Assembly: GCF_000712295.1 (NCBI RefSeq)
Contig: NZ_JMKI01000006.1
Span: 1-64,000, forward strand
Origin: Synergistes jonesii
GTDB taxonomy: Bacteria; Synergistota; Synergistia; Synergistales; Synergistaceae
Length of the DNA stretch: 64,000 nucleotides
Reading direction: 5' to 3'
The notes below the pieces were generated by a model that made no database searches, was not told where the DNA came from, and was given only the letters and a program-made list of their open reading frames with translations. Below are positions 49,336-57,831 of the stretch, one piece after another; position 1 is the first letter of the stretch; each line of letters opens with the position of its first letter. The translations under genes were made by a program, and so were the position numbers.

Positions 49336-50778
49336 ATGGCAAAGAACATCACCCCCAAAGAAAAAGATTACTCGCAGTGGTACCTCGACGTCATACGCGC
49401 CGCGGAGATGGCCGACTACGCGCCTGTGCGCGGCTGCATGGTGATGCGCCCGACGGGCTACGCGATATGGGAAATGGTGCAGAAATATTTTGACGACGCG
49501 TTCAAGGAGACGGGGCACGTCAACGCGGCCTTTCCGCTCCTTATCCCACAGTCCTTCCTTTCGAAGGAGGCCGAGCACGTCGAAGGCTTTGCGCCGGAAT
49601 GCGCGGTCGTGACTCACGCGGGCGGCGAGGAGCTCGAAGAGCCGCTGATCATCCGGCCGACCTCCGAGACCGTGATCGGCCACATGTACAGTAAATGGGT
49701 GCAGTCGTGGCGCGACCTGCCCATCCTCATCAACCAATGGTGCAACGTGATGCGCTGGGAGAAGCGCCCGCGCCTCTTCCTCCGTACGTCGGAATTCCTC
49801 TGGCAGGAGGGGCATACTGCGCACGCGACGAAGGAAGAGGCCGTCGAAGAGACGCTCCGCATGCTCGAGGTCTACCGCCAGGTGATGACCGACGATTTAG
49901 CGCTGCCCGTAATTAAGGGCGAAAAGAGCGAGGGCGAGCGCTTCCCCGGCGCCGACAACACCTACACCTGCGAAACGATGATGAGCGATAAAAAAGCGCT
50001 TCAGGCCGGCACGAGCCACTTCCTAGGGCAGAACTTCGCGAAGGCCTTCGATATACAGTTCCAGGACAAGGACGGCTCGATGCAGTACGCCTACACGACG
50101 AGCTGGGGCGTATCGACGCGTCTCATCGGCGCGATCATCATGACGCACTCCGACAACGACGGTCTCGTGTTGCCGCCGCGCATCGCGCCGCAGAAGGCGG
50201 TCATCGTTCCGATCTCTACGAGCGGCGAGAAGCTTGAAAAAGAGATAATGCCGAAAGCTGCGGAGCTCAAAGCGTCGCTCTGCGCGTCGCTCGGCGGGCG
50301 CTTCACAACTATCGACACGAATTTCCATATGAGGCCGGGCGACAGATTCTTCTCGCATCTGCAGAAGGGCGTGCCTCTGCGCCTCGAGCTCGGAGAAAAG
50401 GAATTCGCCGCGGAAAGGCTCCGTGCTGTGCGCCGCGACACTGGCGGAAGGATAGATATAGCGTGGAGCGACGCGGCGACGGCGGTCCCGGCGCTGCTCG
50501 ACGAGATACAGAAAAATCTCTGCGGCCGCGCGCTCGAATTCCGCAGGGCCAATACGCATAGGGCCGAAAGCTTTGAAGAGTTCAAGGAAATCCTCGAAAA
50601 AGAGGGCGGCTTCGTAGAGGCCTTCTTCGGCGGTTCGAAAGAGGAGGAGAGGGCGATAAAGGAAGTGACGGGCGCCACGCCGAGATGCTATCCTTTCGAG
50701 AACGAAGGCGAGCGCGGCAAATGCTTCTACACCGGCAGAGAGGGCGCGAGAAAGGCGATATTCGCTAAGGCGTATTAA
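49336..50778 (+). CDS. proS: Prolyl-tRNA synthetase, archaeal/eukaryal type (ProS type 3)
   Basis: A 480-residue class II synthetase. Motif 2 lies in NVMRWEKRPRLFLRTSEFLWQEGHTAHAT and motif 3 in SWGVSTRLIGAIIMTHSD. It lacks the insertion domain of bacterial-type ProS and has the C-terminal extension (YPFENEGERGKCFYTGREG) of the archaeal type, found also in some bacteria. It charges tRNA-Pro with proline in the cytoplasm. GACGGAGG precedes the ATG. It is a single gene. Confidence 0.93.
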   Translation: MAKNITPKEKDYSQWYLDVIRAAEMADYAPVRGCMVMRPTGYAIWEMVQKYFDDAFKETGHVNAAFPLLIPQSFLSKEAEHVEGFAPECAVVTHAGGEELEEPLIIRPTSETVIGHMYSKWVQSWRDLPILINQWCNVMRWEKRPRLFLRTSEFLWQEGHTAHATKEEAVEETLRMLEVYRQVMTDDLALPVIKGEKSEGERFPGADNTYTCETMMSDKKALQAGTSHFLGQNFAKAFDIQFQDKDGSMQYAYTTSWGVSTRLIGAIIMTHSDNDGLVLPPRIAPQKAVIVPISTSGEKLEKEIMPKAAELKASLCASLGGRFTTIDTNFHMRPGDRFFSHLQKGVPLRLELGEKEFAAERLRAVRRDTGGRIDIAWSDAATAVPALLDEIQKNLCGRALEFRRANTHRAESFEEFKEILEKEGGFVEAFFGGSKEEERAIKEVTGATPRCYPFENEGERGKCFYTGREGARKAIFAKAY

Positions 50779-50959
50779 TAAATAGGGGAATAGAATCGAT
50801 CAGGGCGGCGGGCGCGCGAAGGGTTTTAAGTGCGTACGCCGCTTTTATCCCGCGCCTTTTCGCGTTCGATAAACGTCGAAACGGCCCAGAACACAGCGCT
50901 GCGAGGCATGTGAATTTTACAGCGGCGCGTCGGCAGATGGGCGTTGTGGGAGAGGTTTT

Positions 50960-52078
50960 ATGAAACCTTTGATAAAGTGGCCGGGCGGGAAGTCCGGCGA
51001 GATCGAAAAAGTAAAAGATTACGTTCCGAAGTTCGAAAGGTATTTCGAACCTTTTTTCGGCGGAGGCGCGATGTTCTTTTTTCTCGAGCCGCCGCGCGCG
51101 GCCGTGAACGACGCCTCTCCGCTGCTGATGGAGTATTACGGGTTGGTCAAGGCGCGCGACGCGCTGCTTCGCGAGCTGCTGCTGGGCTACGACGAAGGCT
51201 TTGTCTCGCTCTACCGCATCTGCTCAGAGCGCTATGCGGATATATACGCGCTGTACGATGAATTTTCGTCGCGGCGGTTGGACGGCGAAGCGCTGAATGC
51301 CGGGCTGCTCGCCTTCGCCTCCACCCTTTCCGAAATGCTGGCAAAGGGCGCGGCGGCAGGGCTCGTCCTCGACGAAGAAATTTTCGCGGGCTCGCTCGCG
51401 GCGTCGGCGGCCGACAAAATCAAAAGGACGGCGACGAACGACGCGAAAAAAACTTTCCCCGCCGAGGATTTGAAGGAGAATCTTCTGACCGGCTTCATGA
51501 GCGGTTTTTACCGCTACTTCCGCGGCGTCTGCAACGGGATGAAGCTCGGGAAGACACCCGTCCCGTCGGCGCAGTACAGGGCCGCGAATTTTTACTTTAT
51601 CCGCGAATACTGCTACGGTTCGATGTTCCGCTACAACTCCGGCGGGGAATTCAACATCCCGTACGGCGGGATCTCGTACAACGCGAAGAATTTCAGAGCC
51701 AAGATAGATAATATGTTCAGTGAAAGGACAGCCGACGTCTTAGCCGGCGCCGATATATCGTGCTGTGATTTCGAAGATTTCCTCGACGACGCGGAGCCGT
51801 CGAAGAATGATTTCATATTCCTAGACCCTCCCTACGACACGGATTTTTCGGATTACAGCGGCAGAAAATTCGGGCGCGGCGACCAGCGGAGGCTCGCGTC
51901 GCTGCTGAAAGAGGCGCGCGCCAAAATAATGCTCGTCATCAAGAGGACCGATTTTATTCTGGATCTCTATAAAGAAGGCTTTTATATATCGTCGTTTGGC
52001 AGCCGCTACAGATATAACGTCAGGAGCAGAAACGAACGCAGCGCCGAACACCTCGTGATAACGAACTTCCCGCTTTGA
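50960..52078 (+). CDS. Dam-family adenine-N6 DNA methyltransferase (solitary)
   Basis: A 372-residue methyltransferase. The N-terminal SAM region reads KWPGGKSG (6-13) and FEPFFGGGAMFF, and the catalytic motif IV is DPPY (289-292). This is the alpha-type Dam/DpnM arrangement. The length is above the typical 270-300 residues of Dam because the target-recognition region between the two motifs is enlarged. No restriction endonuclease lies beside it: neighbours are proS and mnmE. It may be an orphan methyltransferase with regulatory or mismatch-repair roles, or a leftover of a restriction system. The recognised site is probably GATC-like but unverified. Confidence 0.9.
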   Translation: MKPLIKWPGGKSGEIEKVKDYVPKFERYFEPFFGGGAMFFFLEPPRAAVNDASPLLMEYYGLVKARDALLRELLLGYDEGFVSLYRICSERYADIYALYDEFSSRRLDGEALNAGLLAFASTLSEMLAKGAAAGLVLDEEIFAGSLAASAADKIKRTATNDAKKTFPAEDLKENLLTGFMSGFYRYFRGVCNGMKLGKTPVPSAQYRAANFYFIREYCYGSMFRYNSGGEFNIPYGGISYNAKNFRAKIDNMFSERTADVLAGADISCCDFEDFLDDAEPSKNDFIFLDPPYDTDFSDYSGRKFGRGDQRRLASLLKEARAKIMLVIKRTDFILDLYKEGFYISSFGSRYRYNVRSRNERSAEHLVITNFPL

Positions 52079-52090
52079 CCGGGCGCCGCC

Positions 52091-53452
52091 CTATTTTCCG
52101 ACGCAGAAGGCGCTGAAGATTTTATCGAGCAGCTCCTCCCCGGCGTCGAGCCCGAGCAGAGAAGCGAGCTGGGCCGCTCCCTCTGAAACGCAGGAGAGCG
52201 CGGCGTCCTCTCCCGCCGCCGACTTAAGCGCTTCCGCCGCCGCGTCCACCGCCTCTTTCGCGCGCGCAAGGCATTCGAGCTGCCTTGCGCTGACGGAGTA
52301 GCTCTGAGATACGTCGCAGCCCGCCGCGGCCGTCTGCAATATGAGTTCCTTCAATTCGGCTATGCCGCCGCCCTCTTTTGCCGAGACGCAAAGCACCGCC
52401 GAGCCGGGAAAGTGCGCCTCCGCCTCCTCCTTCGTGATTCTCTGCGGCAGGTCGCTCTTGTTTATGACTATTATCTGAGGCTTGTCGGTCCGCGGCAAAA
52501 CGGCCGCGCCCTCTTCTTCCGCGCCGTCGAGCACGCGCAGGACGATGTCTGCCTCTTCCATCGACCTCAGCGAGCGGCCGACCCCTATCGCCTCGACTTC
52601 GTCTTCCGTGTCGCGTATGCCGGCCGTGTCGATTATCCGCACCGGCAGGCCGCCGCATATGAATGTCTCTTCTATGCTGTCGCGCGTCGTGCCCGGGACG
52701 GCCGTCACGATTGCCCGCTCACGTGCGAGCAGCGCGTTCAGCAGAGAAGACTTGCCGACGTTCGGTGCGCCGATTATCGCCGCGCGAAGGCCGTCGCGCA
52801 GCAGCATCCCGCAGCGGCAGCGCGAGCAGAGCTCCGCGCACTCGCGAGAGAGCTCTTCAAGCCTCGCGGCGCTTTCCTCCTTCGCGAGGAAGCCCTCCCC
52901 CTCCTCGGGGAAGTCCAGATCGACTTCGAGCGCGGCGTAGAGCTCGGTCAACCGCGCCGTCAGCTTTTTTATCTCCGCGGTGAACTCTCCCTGCAGCGCG
53001 CGCGCAGACGCGGAAAGGGCCTCGTCGCTTTGCGCCTTTATTATGCCGGCGACGGCCTCCGCCTGCGCTAAGTCTATGCGGCCGTTTACGAAAGCGCGGC
53101 GGGTGAATTCGCCGGGCAGCGCGAGGCGCGCGCCGTTCCTGCACAGCTCCGCGACGCAGCGCTGCGCCGCGGCCAAGCCGCCGTGGCAGTGCAGCTCGGC
53201 AGCCTCCTCGCCGGTGTAGCTCTTCCCGCGTTCGAAGCGCACCGCCAGGACTTCGTCGAAGGGCTCGCCGTTCGGCGCGCGCAGCGTGCCGAGCGCCATA
53301 TAGCGCGCCGGCTCCTCCGAGAGTTTTTTATGCGTTTTCGAAGTGTAAATTTTGTCCGCCGCCGCGACGCAGCCCTCGCCTGAGAGCCGGACGATCGCTA
53401 TGCCCCCGTATCCCCACGCGGTGGCCGCCGCCGTGATTATCTCTTCAGACAT
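52091..53452 (-). CDS. mnmE: tRNA modification GTPase MnmE
   Basis: A 453-residue GTPase. The N-terminal folate-binding domain is followed by a helical domain with the G domain inserted near residue 220 (GAPNVGKSSLLNAL, DTAG, NKSD). The C-terminus ends DKIFSAFCVGK, the FC[IV]GK motif with the Cys needed for tRNA wobble-U modification. It works with MnmG to make the 5-carboxymethylaminomethyl group on wobble uridine. The start at 53452 follows GGGAGGCGGG. It converges with the methyltransferase gene with a 12-base gap. Confidence 0.95.
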   Translation of the reverse strand: MSEEIITAAATAWGYGGIAIVRLSGEGCVAAADKIYTSKTHKKLSEEPARYMALGTLRAPNGEPFDEVLAVRFERGKSYTGEEAAELHCHGGLAAAQRCVAELCRNGARLALPGEFTRRAFVNGRIDLAQAEAVAGIIKAQSDEALSASARALQGEFTAEIKKLTARLTELYAALEVDLDFPEEGEGFLAKEESAARLEELSRECAELCSRCRCGMLLRDGLRAAIIGAPNVGKSSLLNALLARERAIVTAVPGTTRDSIEETFICGGLPVRIIDTAGIRDTEDEVEAIGVGRSLRSMEEADIVLRVLDGAEEEGAAVLPRTDKPQIIVINKSDLPQRITKEEAEAHFPGSAVLCVSAKEGGGIAELKELILQTAAAGCDVSQSYSVSARQLECLARAKEAVDAAAEALKSAAGEDAALSCVSEGAAQLASLLGLDAGEELLDKIFSAFCVGK

Positions 53453-53504
53453 TTGTCCCGCCTCCCGCTCCATATGAAAGTCTAACATCCGGCGTCGGCG
53501 CTGT

Positions 53505-53537
53505 AAATAAAAAAGGCCGGAGCTTTCGCCTCCGGCC
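53505..53537 (-). terminator. Terminator after the aminotransferase gene
   Basis: On the minus strand, an 8-bp GC-rich stem (53530-53537 with 53515-53522) is followed by TTTTTTATTT. It separates the aminotransferase gene from mnmE on the same strand. Confidence 0.85.
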
Positions 53538-53561
53538 GAATAGCGCGCAGAAATCGCAGCT

Positions 53562-54767
53562 TTACAGCTCTTTGATCGCCGCCGCGAGCCTCTTCGCGCC
53601 CTCGTCGATTTCGTCCGGCTGACAGAAGGTGAAGCAGGTGCGCATGTAGTCGGCGCCCTTGCCGGCTTCCGGATAGAAGGAGGGGCCGGTTACGAAGGCG
53701 ACGCCCTTTTCTATCGCCTTCATGAAGAGTTTCGTTGAGTCTACGCCGGGCACCTGGAGCCAGAAGAAGAAGCCGCCGTCCGGCGTGTGATAGATCGTAT
53801 TCGACGGCAGGTATTTCTTGAAGGCCTTGTCCATCGCGTCGCGCTTCTTCGCGTAGTGGGCGACGATCTTCGGCAGGAAGCCGTCTAAGTGCCCGAGGCG
53901 GCAGTACTCGTAGACGAGGGCCTGGGCCACAACGCTCGTGCAGAGGTTCGTGCCCTGCTTGATCATGACCATCTTCTGGATGATCTCGGGCGCGCCGACT
54001 ATCCACGCGACGCGCGTACCGGGGGCGAGTATCTTAGAGAAGGAGCAGGCGTAGACGACGCGGCCGCCCTTGTCCATCGAGAATATCGTCGGCTTCTGCT
54101 CGCCGCTGTAGCGGAGATGTCCGTAAGGGTCGTCCTCGAAGACGATGAGGTCGTATTTTCCCGCGATCTCCAGCAGTTTCGCGCGGCGCTCCGTCGAGAG
54201 CGTGGCGCCCGACGGGTTCTGAAAGTTGACTATCGTGTAGATGAATTTGATTTTATGTCCGTTCCTGCGTCCCTCTTCGATTATTCCGGGCAGCTGGTCG
54301 ACGCAGAGGCCGTCTTTGTCGCAGGGGACGGAGAGGAATCTTGCGCCGCGGTTGCGCATTGCGTGCAGCGCGCCCGGGTAGGTCGGCCCCTCGACGACGA
54401 TCGTGTCGCCGTCGTTGAGCAGAACGGAGCAGAGAAGGTCCATGCCCTCCTGCGAGCCGGTGGTGATGAGCATTTCGTCCAGCTTCGTCTCGCGTCCCAT
54501 GCGCGCGGCCATCCACTTCGAGATGTACTGCTTGAGCGGGTCGTAACCTTGGGTGGCGCCGTACTGCAGCACGTCCCTGCCTTCGCGCTTCAGAATCTGA
54601 GCCGCCTCGGAGAATTCGGCGACGGGAAACACCGCGGGATCCGGGTTCCCGCCGGCGAAGGAGATGACGCCGGGCGTTTTTGTGTACTTGAGAAGCGCGC
54701 GGATCGGCGACGGCTTCACATTCAGCGCTATATCCGAAAATCTTGCGTCCCAATTTACTGTGCTCAT
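53562..54767 (-). CDS. PLP-dependent aminotransferase (2-aminoadipate / MocR-like class)
   Basis: A 401-residue fold-type I aminotransferase. The PLP Lys is in VVYACSFSKILAPGTRVAW, and the aspartate that contacts the pyridine N is in FEDDPYGHLRYSG. GSQEGMDLL and VNFQNPSGAT are typical of the 2-aminoadipate/aromatic aminotransferase (LysN-, KAT-like) branch. There is no N-terminal helix-turn-helix, so it is an enzyme, not a MocR regulator. It transfers amino groups between 2-oxoglutarate and a large amino acid. GGAGGG precedes the ATG. Confidence 0.92.
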   Translation of the reverse strand: MSTVNWDARFSDIALNVKPSPIRALLKYTKTPGVISFAGGNPDPAVFPVAEFSEAAQILKREGRDVLQYGATQGYDPLKQYISKWMAARMGRETKLDEMLITTGSQEGMDLLCSVLLNDGDTIVVEGPTYPGALHAMRNRGARFLSVPCDKDGLCVDQLPGIIEEGRRNGHKIKFIYTIVNFQNPSGATLSTERRAKLLEIAGKYDLIVFEDDPYGHLRYSGEQKPTIFSMDKGGRVVYACSFSKILAPGTRVAWIVGAPEIIQKMVMIKQGTNLCTSVVAQALVYEYCRLGHLDGFLPKIVAHYAKKRDAMDKAFKKYLPSNTIYHTPDGGFFFWLQVPGVDSTKLFMKAIEKGVAFVTGPSFYPEAGKGADYMRTCFTFCQPDEIDEGAKRLAAAIKEL

Positions 54768-55038
54768 TAAAATCCCTCCAGATGAATTGCTTTAACCGTA
54801 TTATACACGCTCCGCAAAAAAATATATGTACGGACCGCTGATGTTTTAATTGTCCGCAGCGCGTTAGCCCCTGTTCAAAACGCCGGAAGGTCGAAGCGCC
54901 TGTTATTCGAAAAATTTTTTTGCAAAGTCGCTGTGCGCCGCCGCGCGTCCTTCGCGCGGCAAAAATTTTTACGGCAACGTTGAAAAGATGATATTATAAT
55001 CCCATATGAAAACTGTACCGACGGAAGGAAGTTTTTGC

Positions 55039-56052
55039 ATGGCGGAGAACATCGTTATAAACAGCCAGGAGATAAGAAAGTTGCCGGCGGGAAGCGCCTA
55101 CAAAGCGTTTTTTGTGATGAGCGCGGTCTCGCAGAAGAGCGATAAAAACGGGAAGCCCTATTACGACGTGAGCGTCGCGGATTCCTTCGGGAGCCTCGAA
55201 GCGAAGGTGTGGTCGGACGCGCAGTGGCTCGATAAATCCCAGGCGGCTCCGGCGAGCGACGACGACCATCTGCCGCCCGAAAAAATTTCCGCCCTCGTGG
55301 GGAAGACGATCGGCGTCAACGGGAAGGTCTCTGACTTCCGTGGGCAGCTTCAGTACAGCTTCGGCAAAATCACGCTGCTCAATCAAGAAAAATTTCCGCC
55401 TTCGGGCTATCTGCCTCACTCGCCGATTTCCATAGATGAGCTGTCGGAGCGCTTCAATGTGCTTGCGTCCGGCTGCGGCGGCGAGGCCGGCGAATTCGTC
55501 AGAAAAGTGTTCGCCGGCGAATTCCTGCATAAATTCCGCGACTGGCCGGCCGCGGTGAGCCACCACCACGCTTACGCGAACGGCTTGCTCGAACACACCC
55601 TTTCAGTCGCCGCATGCGCCAAGTCGATGGCGGAGCGGATGAGGGATTCCGGCTACGACGTCGACGTCGACATCGTCGTCGCCGGAGCGCTGCTTCACGA
55701 TATAGGCAAGCTCGACTCTTACAGCATGACGACCGTGCCGAACATGACCGTCGAAGGCGCTCTGCTCGACCACGTCGCGCAAGGCTACGCGAGATTCTGC
55801 GAGCTTGCGGAGAAACACGGCCTCGGCGAAAAGACGAGGGTGCATCTCGGACATATCATACTCTCGCACCACGGCCTGCGCGAATACGGCTCGCCGGTCG
55901 TTCCCGCGACGCCGGAGGCCCTTATCGTCTCCTCGGCCGACGAGCTCGACTTCAAAATTTTCTGCTGGAACGATTCGGTGAAAAATCTGACCGACGAGCA
56001 GCCGATCTCTCCGTGGAACAGCTCGGCGCAGCGCCGCTTCTGGAAAAAATAA
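55039..56052 (+). CDS. YhaM-family 3'-5' exoribonuclease (OB fold plus HD domain)
   Basis: A 337-residue protein. The first ~110 residues form an OB fold (PYYDVSVADSFGSLEAKVW). The HD phosphohydrolase domain has HHHAYANGLLEHTLSVA and GALLHDIGKL, with H220 and D221 as metal ligands. This domain order is that of YhaM, which degrades RNA and single-stranded DNA from the 3' end. The ATG at 55039 follows GAAGGAAG; an ATG at 55006 has no good site. It leads a three-gene set with tight spacing. Confidence 0.9.
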   Translation: MAENIVINSQEIRKLPAGSAYKAFFVMSAVSQKSDKNGKPYYDVSVADSFGSLEAKVWSDAQWLDKSQAAPASDDDHLPPEKISALVGKTIGVNGKVSDFRGQLQYSFGKITLLNQEKFPPSGYLPHSPISIDELSERFNVLASGCGGEAGEFVRKVFAGEFLHKFRDWPAAVSHHHAYANGLLEHTLSVAACAKSMAERMRDSGYDVDVDIVVAGALLHDIGKLDSYSMTTVPNMTVEGALLDHVAQGYARFCELAEKHGLGEKTRVHLGHIILSHHGLREYGSPVVPATPEALIVSSADELDFKIFCWNDSVKNLTDEQPISPWNSSAQRRFWKK

Positions 56053-56055
56053 TAA

Positions 56056-56961
56056 ATGGGAGCGGAATTTAAGATTTCGGCCGACAACGATGGCCGCCGC
56101 GTCGACCGCCTGCTGCGCACCAAGTGGCGGGAGGTCCCGCTCGGTGTGATCATGAGGGCGATACGCACCGGCGACGTGCGGCTCGACGGCAGAAAAACGA
56201 GGCCCGACGCGCGCCTAGCAGAGGGGCAGACCCTTTACGTGCCGTGGGAGAGGCGCGAGGAGGCGTCGGCCGAAAAGCTGCGAAAAGCGCAAAAAAAATT
56301 CCCGCCGCTCGACACCCTCTATAAAGACGATTTCCTCTGGATAGTCAATAAACCGGCCGGCCTGCTCGTGCAGCCCGACGAGAAGGGGGGGGACTCCCTC
56401 GTCTCGCGCGCCTTGGCGGAGCTCGGCTGGGAGCGCTCCGACTACCGCCCCGCCGCGCTCCAGCGCCTCGACCGGAACACCAGCGGCGCCGTGATCATCG
56501 CGCTCGCAGGCGCCGCGCAGCGCCGCCTGGCGGAGCTGATAAGGAAGCGGAAAATAAAAAAGGTATACCACGCCGTCGTCGAAGGTCTGACCGAAGAGCT
56601 GGGGCGCATCGACGTTCCGTTGAAAAAGGACGCCGCGGCGAATCGCGTGAGCCCGGACAAAGAGGGGCAAGAGGCGATCACCCTTTATAGACGTCTTGCG
56701 GAGTACGAGACGAAGAGCCTCGTCGAGCTGTTGCTGGTCACGGGACGGCCTCATCAGGCGCGCGTACACCTGGCGTCGATCGGGCACCCCGTCGTCGGCG
56801 ACTCGAAATACGGAAGCGGACGCGGCGCGCGGCGCCCTCTGCTTCACGCCAGAGAGTTGATTTTCCCCGACGACGCCGACCTGCCCGAGAAGCTTCGCGG
56901 GCTGAGCGTGCTCGCGCCGCTGCCTGAGGACATGAAAGAGTACGAGAGGGAGGAAAAATAA
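56056..56961 (+). CDS. RluA-family rRNA/tRNA pseudouridine synthase
   Basis: A 301-residue enzyme with an S4 RNA-binding region in the first ~70 residues (RRVDRLLRTKWREVPLG) and the RluA catalytic domain with RLDRNTSG (D139 catalytic). GRPHQARVHLASIGHPVVGD is the conserved C-terminal block. It isomerises uridines in structured RNA; RluC- or RluD-like specificity cannot be told. It begins 3 bases after the YhaM stop, so the two are in one operon. Confidence 0.93.
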   Translation: MGAEFKISADNDGRRVDRLLRTKWREVPLGVIMRAIRTGDVRLDGRKTRPDARLAEGQTLYVPWERREEASAEKLRKAQKKFPPLDTLYKDDFLWIVNKPAGLLVQPDEKGGDSLVSRALAELGWERSDYRPAALQRLDRNTSGAVIIALAGAAQRRLAELIRKRKIKKVYHAVVEGLTEELGRIDVPLKKDAAANRVSPDKEGQEAITLYRRLAEYETKSLVELLLVTGRPHQARVHLASIGHPVVGDSKYGSGRGARRPLLHARELIFPDDADLPEKLRGLSVLAPLPEDMKEYEREEK

Positions 56962-57569
56962 TGAGATGCGATCTATGCGCCAAAAAGCCGTGCCGCGAAG
57001 GCAACGCTTGTTCGTCGTGCGACGCGGCGGCGCTCTACGCCGACGCCGAGGACCGTCGCATGATGCGCGCGGCTTCTGAGGTCGAGGCGGAATACTACGG
57101 AGAAGTCAACCGGATAGAGGAGATAATCCTTTTCTCGCAGAAAATGGGCTATAAAAAGCTTGGGCTGTCCTTCTGCTCCGGCCTGGCCGAAGAAGCGTCG
57201 AAGATAGCCCATATCCTGGAAAATTATTTTGAGATCGAATCCGTGAACTGCAAAGTCTGTGGCGTCCCCAAGAGCGAGATGGGTGCGATGGAAAGCGATA
57301 AAGTCGGGAAAATTTCCTGCAACCCGATAGAGCAGGCGGAGATGCTAAACAAAGCCGGTACGGAGCTGAATCTTCTGCTCGGCCTCTGCGTGGGGCACGA
57401 CGCGATTTTCATAAAGCACTCGCAAGCGCCCGTCGTCCCGCTCGCCGCTAAGGACCGCGTGCTCGCGCACAATCCGCTCGGCGCGGTCTACTGCTCGGCG
57501 ATATACAAGAGGATGCTGAAGGAGGCCGAAGAAGCCCGCGCCGAGAAGGAGGGCGCCCAGGAAAAATAA
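56961..57569 (+). CDS. DUF1847 family metal-binding protein
   Basis: A 202-residue protein with many cysteines. The N-terminus has MRCDLCAKKPC and CSSCDA, likely zinc or Fe-S ligands. Later motifs VNCKVCGVPKSEMG, CNPIEQAEMLNKAGTELNLL and GLCVGHDAIFIKHSQAPVV with VPLAAKDRVLAHNPLGAVYC are the DUF1847 signature. The function is unknown; the conserved Cys set suggests a metal cluster or redox role. Its start overlaps the stop of the upstream gene (TAATG), so it is co-translated. Confidence 0.9.
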   Translation: MRCDLCAKKPCREGNACSSCDAAALYADAEDRRMMRAASEVEAEYYGEVNRIEEIILFSQKMGYKKLGLSFCSGLAEEASKIAHILENYFEIESVNCKVCGVPKSEMGAMESDKVGKISCNPIEQAEMLNKAGTELNLLLGLCVGHDAIFIKHSQAPVVPLAAKDRVLAHNPLGAVYCSAIYKRMLKEAEEARAEKEGAQEK

Positions 57570-57653
57570 AAGCGCCCGCCGGACGCGGCAAAAAATTTTC
57601 AGCGCGCCCGCCATTTATCTTTTGAGCGTATAGCTGATACGGATCCAAATTGC

Positions 57654-57683
57654 TTGACAAAAGCCGGCGTTGTGGTACATAAT
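57654..57683 (+). promoter_or_regulatory. Upstream promoter of rpoB
   Basis: TTGACA (57654-57659) followed after 16 to 18 bases by TACATA/CATAAT (57676-57683). Confidence 0.55.
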
Positions 57684-57730
57684 AAAGACAGCGGGCTACC
57701 GCGTCAAACGAATATCCCTATAAGTTGAAA

Positions 57731-57776
57731 ACAGGCGATGTCTGTCTATTGACAGTTGTCGCTTTTTTGCTATAAT
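57731..57776 (+). promoter_or_regulatory. Consensus promoter of rpoB overlapping an attenuator-like hairpin
   Basis: TTGACA (57749-57754), 16-base spacer, TATAAT (57771-57776). The same bases take part in an imperfect hairpin (about 57735-57747 with 57751-57762) followed by a T-run at 57763-57768. Transcripts from the upstream promoter would pass this terminator-like structure, while the second promoter restarts beyond it. Confidence 0.65.
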
Positions 57777-57831
57777 GTCCATTTGTACGACTGTACAATT
57801 TTATTAATTCTCAACTGGGGAGGTTGCTCCC

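Noticed and set aside
52412-53071. Plus-strand open frames opposite mnmE
   Set aside because: They are shadows of the mnmE coding sequence.
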